Positions 60,230 to 64,000 of a DNA stretch of 64,000 nucleotides are shown one piece after another; position 1 is the stretch's first letter, and each line of letters starts with the position of its first letter. The notes beneath the pieces are model-generated. The model was not told the origin of the DNA. It made no database searches and saw nothing but the letters and a program-made list of their open reading frames with translations. This DNA comes from an uncultured Candidatus Actinomarina sp. Its GTDB lineage: Bacteria; Actinomycetota; Acidimicrobiia; Actinomarinales; Actinomarinaceae. The stretch covers positions 86,697-150,696 of the forward strand of contig CACNFT010000004.1 in the NCBI GenBank assembly GCA_902619825.1, written 5' to 3'. The translations under genes were made by a program, and so were the position numbers.

Positions 60230-61044
60230 CTTAACAACCTACTTCGTACACTAGTTGAAATGATTTCAAGGATAACTATCATTGCAGTCATTGCCAAGAC
60301 AATTGCACTTACGTTATCCCAATGAAAGTAAACTCTTTCAACATTTAGCAATTGACCTATGCCGCCAGCACCAACTAAGCCTATCACTGCACTTACCCTT
60401 ATAGAGAGTTCAAGCATAAAAATACATAGAGCAAAATATATAGGATTTATCTCTTTAACAACTGAATGTCTTAACGATGTAAAATATGTTGCACCCGTAG
60501 CATTTAAAGCCTCTAAGGGTCCAGGATCTAATGCATCGATAGATTCTGTAAACATCTTATACACAACAAAAACAACAAATATAATAATTGCAACTAGGCC
60601 CGCAAATGGCCCGAAACCAAGTGCTGTAGTTGCAAGTATTACCCAGAAAAGTTCGGGCATTGTTCTTATCACATTTACTGAAGTTCTTGTTGTGTTTAAT
60701 ACAACTTTGTTTGGAGCTGTTAATTTAGAACCAAATAAACATAAGGGATATGCAAGGATACAACCTATGATTGCACCCAGGACTCCTACTTGAATTGACT
60801 CAATAAAGGCTCCAGAAGCTACCTCATACGTCCATTCAATAGCACCCCCTTCTTGAAAATAATCTTCAGGGAAAAATTTTGAAACAACAAAAATTAAATT
60901 ATCAATAGCACCATCAACTCTTCTGGGTGAAAAACCAACCCTATCAATTCCAAATACTGTTAATAGAATTATTGATAAAACGATAAAAAATCTATTTCTT
61001 AAGTTTTTTCTTGAGTCAGGATTTTTAATTTGTTCTTGTTTCAT
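60226..61044 (-). CDS. phnE: Phosphonate/phosphate-type ABC transporter permease
   Basis: First permease of the PhnDCE importer, 272 residues from ATG 61044. That start has a strong Shine-Dalgarno (GAGGAAG) and overlaps the phnC end by 20 bases; readings from 61137 only extend back through phnC. Membrane helices include RFFIVLSIILLTVFGI, the EAA loop is ALNATGATYFTSLRHSVVKE, and the C-terminal signature is GLVGAGGIGQLLNVERVYFH. It is a distant paralogue of the following permease. Confidence 0.93.
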   Translation of the reverse strand: MKQEQIKNPDSRKNLRNRFFIVLSIILLTVFGIDRVGFSPRRVDGAIDNLIFVVSKFFPEDYFQEGGAIEWTYEVASGAFIESIQVGVLGAIIGCILAYPLCLFGSKLTAPNKVVLNTTRTSVNVIRTMPELFWVILATTALGFGPFAGLVAIIIFVVFVVYKMFTESIDALDPGPLEALNATGATYFTSLRHSVVKEINPIYFALCIFMLELSIRVSAVIGLVGAGGIGQLLNVERVYFHWDNVSAIVLAMTAMIVILEIISTSVRSRLLR

Positions 61045-61798
61045 TATAATCTTCCTCGGTGAGTTGACCTCCATAGATTTTTTCAAAATCTGCATCAGTA
61101 ATATCATCAACCATGCCATCGTAAACAATTTTTCCATCGTACATGCCTATGATGCGTTCTGCATAGTCTTTTGCTAAGTCAAGGAAGTGTAGATTTACAA
61201 TTGTTGTTATACCTAACTCAACGTTAATTTTTTTGATATAGTCCATAACTTTTCTAGATGTAACTGGATCTAATGAAGCAACCGGTTCATCAGCTAAAAC
61301 AAGCTTAGGTTTTTGCGTCAAGGCTCTTGCTATTCCAACTCTTTGTTGTTGACCACCAGATAATTTTGAGGCTCTTGTCCATGCTTTCTCTTCTATCTCT
61401 ACTTCTTTTAATGCATCCATTGCTATTTTTTTATCTTCGTCAGACCATAATCCAAAAAATCCTCTAAGTGTTGACATCTCGCCTAATCTTCCAGTTAAGA
61501 CATTGTTAAATACTGTGGTTCTTGTGACAAGATTGAAAGTTTGAAATATCATCCCAGTCTTTGAGCGAATCTCTCTGAGCTCTCTTTTTGATGATGTTGT
61601 AACTTCTTTGTCAAAGATATTAATACTCCCACTTGATGTTTTTACTAGACCATTGAGCGTTCTTAATAAAGTTGACTTACCTGCTCCTGATTTTCCAACT
61701 ATAACTAAAAAATCTCCTTCATTTATGTCTAATGAAACATCCTTCATGGCATGAGTGCCTGTTGGATAAATAACATTCACATTTTTTAATTTGATCAA
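61025..61798 (-). CDS. phnC: Phosphonate/phosphate-type ABC transporter ATP-binding protein
   Basis: ATPase that powers the importer. Walker A is GKSGAGKST (about 35-43), the Q loop is MIFQTFNLVT, the ABC signature is KLSGGQQQRVGIARALTQ and Walker B is LVLADEPVASLDP. The 257 residues are normal. The start is TTG at 61798, supported by GGGAG six bases upstream. Between it and phnD lies a strong hairpin that may lower its expression relative to the binding protein. Confidence 0.95.
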   Translation of the reverse strand: MIKLKNVNVIYPTGTHAMKDVSLDINEGDFLVIVGKSGAGKSTLLRTLNGLVKTSSGSINIFDKEVTTSSKRELREIRSKTGMIFQTFNLVTRTTVFNNVLTGRLGEMSTLRGFFGLWSDEDKKIAMDALKEVEIEEKAWTRASKLSGGQQQRVGIARALTQKPKLVLADEPVASLDPVTSRKVMDYIKKINVELGITTIVNLHFLDLAKDYAERIIGMYDGKIVYDGMVDDITDADFEKIYGGQLTEEDYNETRTN

Positions 61799-61822
61799 AA
61801 TAACTCCCTTATTTTAAATATG

Positions 61823-61856
61823 ATAATCCGGCAGAGCTTTAGATCTGCCGGATTAT
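61823..61856 (-). promoter_or_regulatory. Perfect 13-bp hairpin between phnD and phnC
   Basis: ATAATCCGGCAGA (61823-61835) and TCTGCCGGATTAT (61844-61856) are exact reverse complements around an 8-base loop. No T tract follows on the minus strand, so it is not a standard terminator. It more likely stabilises the phnD mRNA 3-prime end or partly attenuates readthrough, giving more binding protein than transporter. Confidence 0.75.
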
Positions 61857-61892
61857 TCAATTCAATGACGTACTTTATATAAATGAGGAGAT

Positions 61893-62942
61893 TTACGGCT
61901 CAGTTATCCCAAAGGATTCTTGAGCTTCCCTTACCGGGTCAAATTCTGAATCTTCTACTGGTTCAACAGCAGTCCATCCATAAAATGTATCAAAAAAGTT
62001 CTCAGCCTCTTCTCCTTGTGCAAGGAATGCAACCATACCATCTAATATAAGCTGTTGTAATTCATCTGAAAGATCAGCATTAACAGCTATGACATCGTTT
62101 GGTATTTCTGGTGAGATTCCAATAACAATTATTTTTTCTCCAACGTCTGGATTCTCTTTTCGGAGAGTTCTTCTTGCATCATCATATGAAAATCCAAAAT
62201 CAGCATCTCCATTGTAAACTGCTTGGATTACTCCACCGTGTCCACCAGCAAATATGAGATTCATATCTGCATCTAAATCAAGTCCTGCGTTTCGTGCTGC
62301 AAGACCTGGAAATAAATAGCCAGAGGTTGATGCTGGATCAGCAGCAGCAACAGTTTTACCCTTCATGGATGTTAAATCTGCTTCACAAGCATATCCAGGG
62401 CTTACTGTTTCTCCAGTATCTAAAACTTCAGGTTCTAATCCATTATCACCAAACGACCATCCCACTTGTAATGCTTTTACATCTGGTGGTGCAGTTGTTG
62501 ATCCTGGAATAATTTCTGGTGTTCCATTTTTATTAGACCATGCTCCAATTACAGGTGCTGATTTACATACTGATGGATCATTTGTAACAATCTGTCCATG
62601 ATACGTTGCAGAACCAAATCGTATAGCTTTTGATATGGCTGTAATTTTATCAGGGTATTGTTGTTGTGCTAATACAAACCCCAAAGGTCCTAAACCTGCA
62701 ACATCAAGTTGTCCAGACCCTAAACCTGTAATAGCTCCGGCATAATCTTGTGTAAGACTTGCCTCAATTGGTATTCCAACATAGTCACTCATAAATTCAA
62801 CAAATGGTTCGGATAATTCCTGTAATGCATCTGCATTATCAGCAGGAATAAATCCCCATTTGATGACTTCTGGATCTCCTGGTCCGCAAGCTGCGGTTAA
62901 AAGTCCAAATACGAGAAGACATATTAAAAGTTTGTTTCTCAT
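61893..62942 (-). CDS. phnD: PhnD-type substrate-binding lipoprotein with a Cys-bounded insertion
   Basis: Periplasm-facing binding protein for phosphonate, phosphite or phosphate. The lipoprotein signal is MRNKLLICLLVFGLLTAAC (lipid Cys at 19). Family segments are IKWGFIPADNAD, YVGIPIEASLTQDYAGAITG, and ADPASTSGYLFPG, whose Ser/Thr bind the oxyanion. Between YHGQIVTNDPS and MKGKTVAAADP about 60 extra residues are inserted, holding two Cys that could pair. The total of 349 compares with about 300 in the usual family. GGAGG precedes the ATG; a PHO-box-like repeat lies upstream. Confidence 0.92.
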   Translation of the reverse strand: MRNKLLICLLVFGLLTAACGPGDPEVIKWGFIPADNADALQELSEPFVEFMSDYVGIPIEASLTQDYAGAITGLGSGQLDVAGLGPLGFVLAQQQYPDKITAISKAIRFGSATYHGQIVTNDPSVCKSAPVIGAWSNKNGTPEIIPGSTTAPPDVKALQVGWSFGDNGLEPEVLDTGETVSPGYACEADLTSMKGKTVAAADPASTSGYLFPGLAARNAGLDLDADMNLIFAGGHGGVIQAVYNGDADFGFSYDDARRTLRKENPDVGEKIIVIGISPEIPNDVIAVNADLSDELQQLILDGMVAFLAQGEEAENFFDTFYGWTAVEPVEDSEFDPVREAQESFGITEP

Positions 62943-62974
62943 TAATTAATCCTCCTATGAGTTCAATAATGGCT

Positions 62975-62998
62975 GGTGAAAGTAAACAAAGCGTAAAC
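62975..62998 (-). promoter_or_regulatory. PHO-box-like direct repeat upstream of phnD
   Basis: On the minus strand GTTTAC occurs twice exactly 11 bases apart (62993-62998 and 62982-62987), followed by TTTCACC. The 11-base spacing is that of actinobacterial PhoP PHO boxes (GTTCACC repeats). It lies about 33-56 bases before the phnD ATG, where a response regulator could replace a -35; ATTATT-like bases downstream may serve as -10. The homologous regulator is not in the window. Confidence 0.45.
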
Positions 62999-63212
62999 TC
63001 AAATAAAACGGAGAATTATTATTTTTTACTGCAAAAATTTGATACTTACATTACAGATGTTGTAATCGATTGAGGATTTTTACTTTTCACTACATCCTTG
63101 TAAAGATAAGAGGGTTCCCATCCTGGAGAAACCACTTATCTAAATAGCTATTTAAATTCCTCAAAATAGATAGCCGTTTAATTAATAATATATTGCTGTA
63201 GGTATAAAAAAA
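62999..63212. other. Intergenic region between the serine hydrolase and phnD genes
   Basis: With the phnD leader, the longest non-coding gap in the window (270 bases in all). It has an imperfect inverted repeat around 63115-63135 (GGTTCCCATCC facing GGAGAAACC) and AT-rich stretches. I see no RNA gene, no riboswitch core and no clear intrinsic terminator after the serine hydrolase. Confidence 0.35.
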
Positions 63213-64000
63213 TTAGATTAATGATTTATATGCTTCATCAATTAGGCTTTGTCCCCTTTCATTAATTAAATATTCACCACCTAATTTGTTTACAAGGTAA
63301 CCAAAAGCTAATTTACAATCAGGATCAGCAAAAGTTGCACTACTTCCACCAAAGCCAACATGGCCAAATGCATTATTACCTATCAAAAAAGATCCCCCTT
63401 CGCCTTCAAATTTTCCTCTATTATCCATATTTAACATAAATCCTTCAGAAAAATTAGTTGGAAGTAAAAGCATGCTATCGATATCTGATCTAATATTGGA
63501 TTGACTTAAACGCTTAACACCATCTTTCGAAATAATTTTTTCATTGTTTTGTGCTAGTGGTGTCATCATTTCAGCTAATGACCGTGCATTAGTTATACCG
63601 CCAACTCCCCCTAATTCGGATCTATAAGTGTTTGGAGAGTTGTAATCGTAGCCACCGGTATTTGTAAGTGATAATCTCTGCATAGAGGATAAATCATTTC
63701 TAAAAACATCGGCAAATTTACTTGGTTTATCAGATGGACTAGATGTAAAAGGGGTAACTTTAGCAACTCTATGATCTTCACTCTCAGGTAATCCAATCCA
63801 GTAGTCAAGATTTAGTGGATCGCTGATTTCATCTTTAAAAAATTTTCCTAGAGATTTTCCAGAAATTCTTCTAATTATCTCACCTATTAACCATCCTGTT
63901 GTCATCATGTGATATCCTGTTTGGTCTCCTGGTTTCCAAAAAGGTGCTTCATTTTCTAATAAATTAACTACATAGTCCCAATCTAAAAAGCCACCATCTT
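63213..64000 (-). CDS. Serine hydrolase (beta-lactamase/esterase family), N-terminal part cut off
   Basis: The reading frame is open to the right edge, so the true start is outside the window; about 262 residues are visible. Near the right edge APFWKPGDQTGYHMMTTGWL matches the family segment W.PG...GYH..T, with the family Tyr active-site residue in it, and GWLIGEIIRRISGKSLGKFF follows. The HxG-type C-terminal box reads FGHVGFGGSSATFADP. The SxxK nucleophile lies upstream, out of sight. Likely an esterase or peptidase-like member rather than an antibiotic-degrading enzyme. Confidence 0.85.
   Translation of the reverse strand, partial: DGGFLDWDYVVNLLENEAPFWKPGDQTGYHMMTTGWLIGEIIRRISGKSLGKFFKDEISDPLNLDYWIGLPESEDHRVAKVTPFTSSPSDKPSKFADVFRNDLSSMQRLSLTNTGGYDYNSPNTYRSELGGVGGITNARSLAEMMTPLAQNNEKIISKDGVKRLSQSNIRSDIDSMLLLPTNFSEGFMLNMDNRGKFEGEGGSFLIGNNAFGHVGFGGSSATFADPDCKLAFGYLVNKLGGEYLINERGQSLIDEAYKSLI

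Noticed and set aside
60359..60793. 144-residue plus-strand ORF opposite phnE
   Set aside because: It is the antisense reading of a clear permease gene and has no family resemblance, Shine-Dalgarno or leaderless -10.
61045..61137. Longer N terminus for the first phnE
   Set aside because: The ATG at 61044 has GAGGAAG upstream, and the longer reading is only phnC read in another frame.
1..64000. CRISPR arrays, insertion sequences, tRNA or rRNA genes
   Set aside because: No regularly spaced repeats, transposase motifs, terminal inverted repeats or tRNA cloverleaf segments were noticed by reading; a tRNAscan or ISfinder search was not possible here.

Overview
The window is chromosomal DNA of a very AT-rich, tightly packed bacterium (about 30% GC by eye, not computed) that looks like a streamlined actinobacterium. 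The evidence is an actinobacterial integration host factor (mihF) beside gmk, an actinobacterial-type omega subunit, the PIS-PatA-PimA lipid block beside thrS and pdxST, three luciferase-like (F420-type) oxidoreductases, DUF3048 proteins with Thr-rich linkers, and TANNNT-N6/7-start leaderless promoters. A marine Acidimicrobiia or Actinomarina-like lineage is my best inference. No 16S or tRNA gene is present to test it.

Layout. 1-34949, all on the minus strand, is one long housekeeping block with nearly every gene overlapping or abutting the next. In transcription order it runs thrS, a small membrane protein, phospholipid/PIM genes (PIS, patA, pimA), pdxS-pdxT, yebC, a small PD-(D/E)XK nuclease, queA, tgt, yajC-secD-secF, rel, a metallo-hydrolase, hisS, aspS, alaS, ruvX, mltG, efp, nusB, mihF, gmk, rpoZ, coaBC, a degenerate priA, def, fmt, rpe, ribD-ribE-ribBA-ribH, then infC-rpmI-rplT-pheS-pheT (cut by the window edge). 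The order follows the usual actinobacterial one, but ruvCAB, metK, rsmB and the HIT gene are missing from their usual places. A Holliday-junction-resolvase-like nuclease occupies the ruvC position.

35000-43400 is mixed: an HTH-like protein, a cyclophilin lipoprotein, a hotdog thioesterase, membrane proteins of unknown role, an LLM oxidoreductase, two DUF3048 cell-envelope proteins (one with duplicated peptidoglycan-binding modules) and a divergent aldehyde dehydrogenase. 43400-48324 is a full glycine cleavage set (gcvH, T, PA, PB) behind an SDR gene. 48346-52235 holds a GH1 beta-glycosidase, a DoxX-like membrane protein, glycerol kinase and two unknown membrane proteins. 52288-56926 has a TSUP transporter, then an LLM gene divergent from a plus-strand operon: PanB-like enzyme, a 45-residue membrane peptide not called by length-limited ORF finding, gamma-glutamyltransferase and a small alpha/beta protein. 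57052-62942 holds an LLM gene with a phage-like HTH protein, and a PhnDCEE importer ending in a histidine phosphatase. A serine hydrolase is cut by the right edge.

Regulation. Genes not translationally coupled mostly lack a Shine-Dalgarno and instead carry TANNNT exactly 6-7 nt before the start codon (12 cases listed), which I read as leaderless transcription and used to choose starts. The phn genes, gcvH, two LLM/phosphatase genes and the 124-residue protein use Shine-Dalgarno sites. The most notable items are the nuclease in the ruvC slot, the leaderless promoter grammar, the coupled 45-residue peptide beside gamma-glutamyltransferase, the terminator-like hairpin touching the infC start codon, and a PHO-box-like repeat upstream of phnD.
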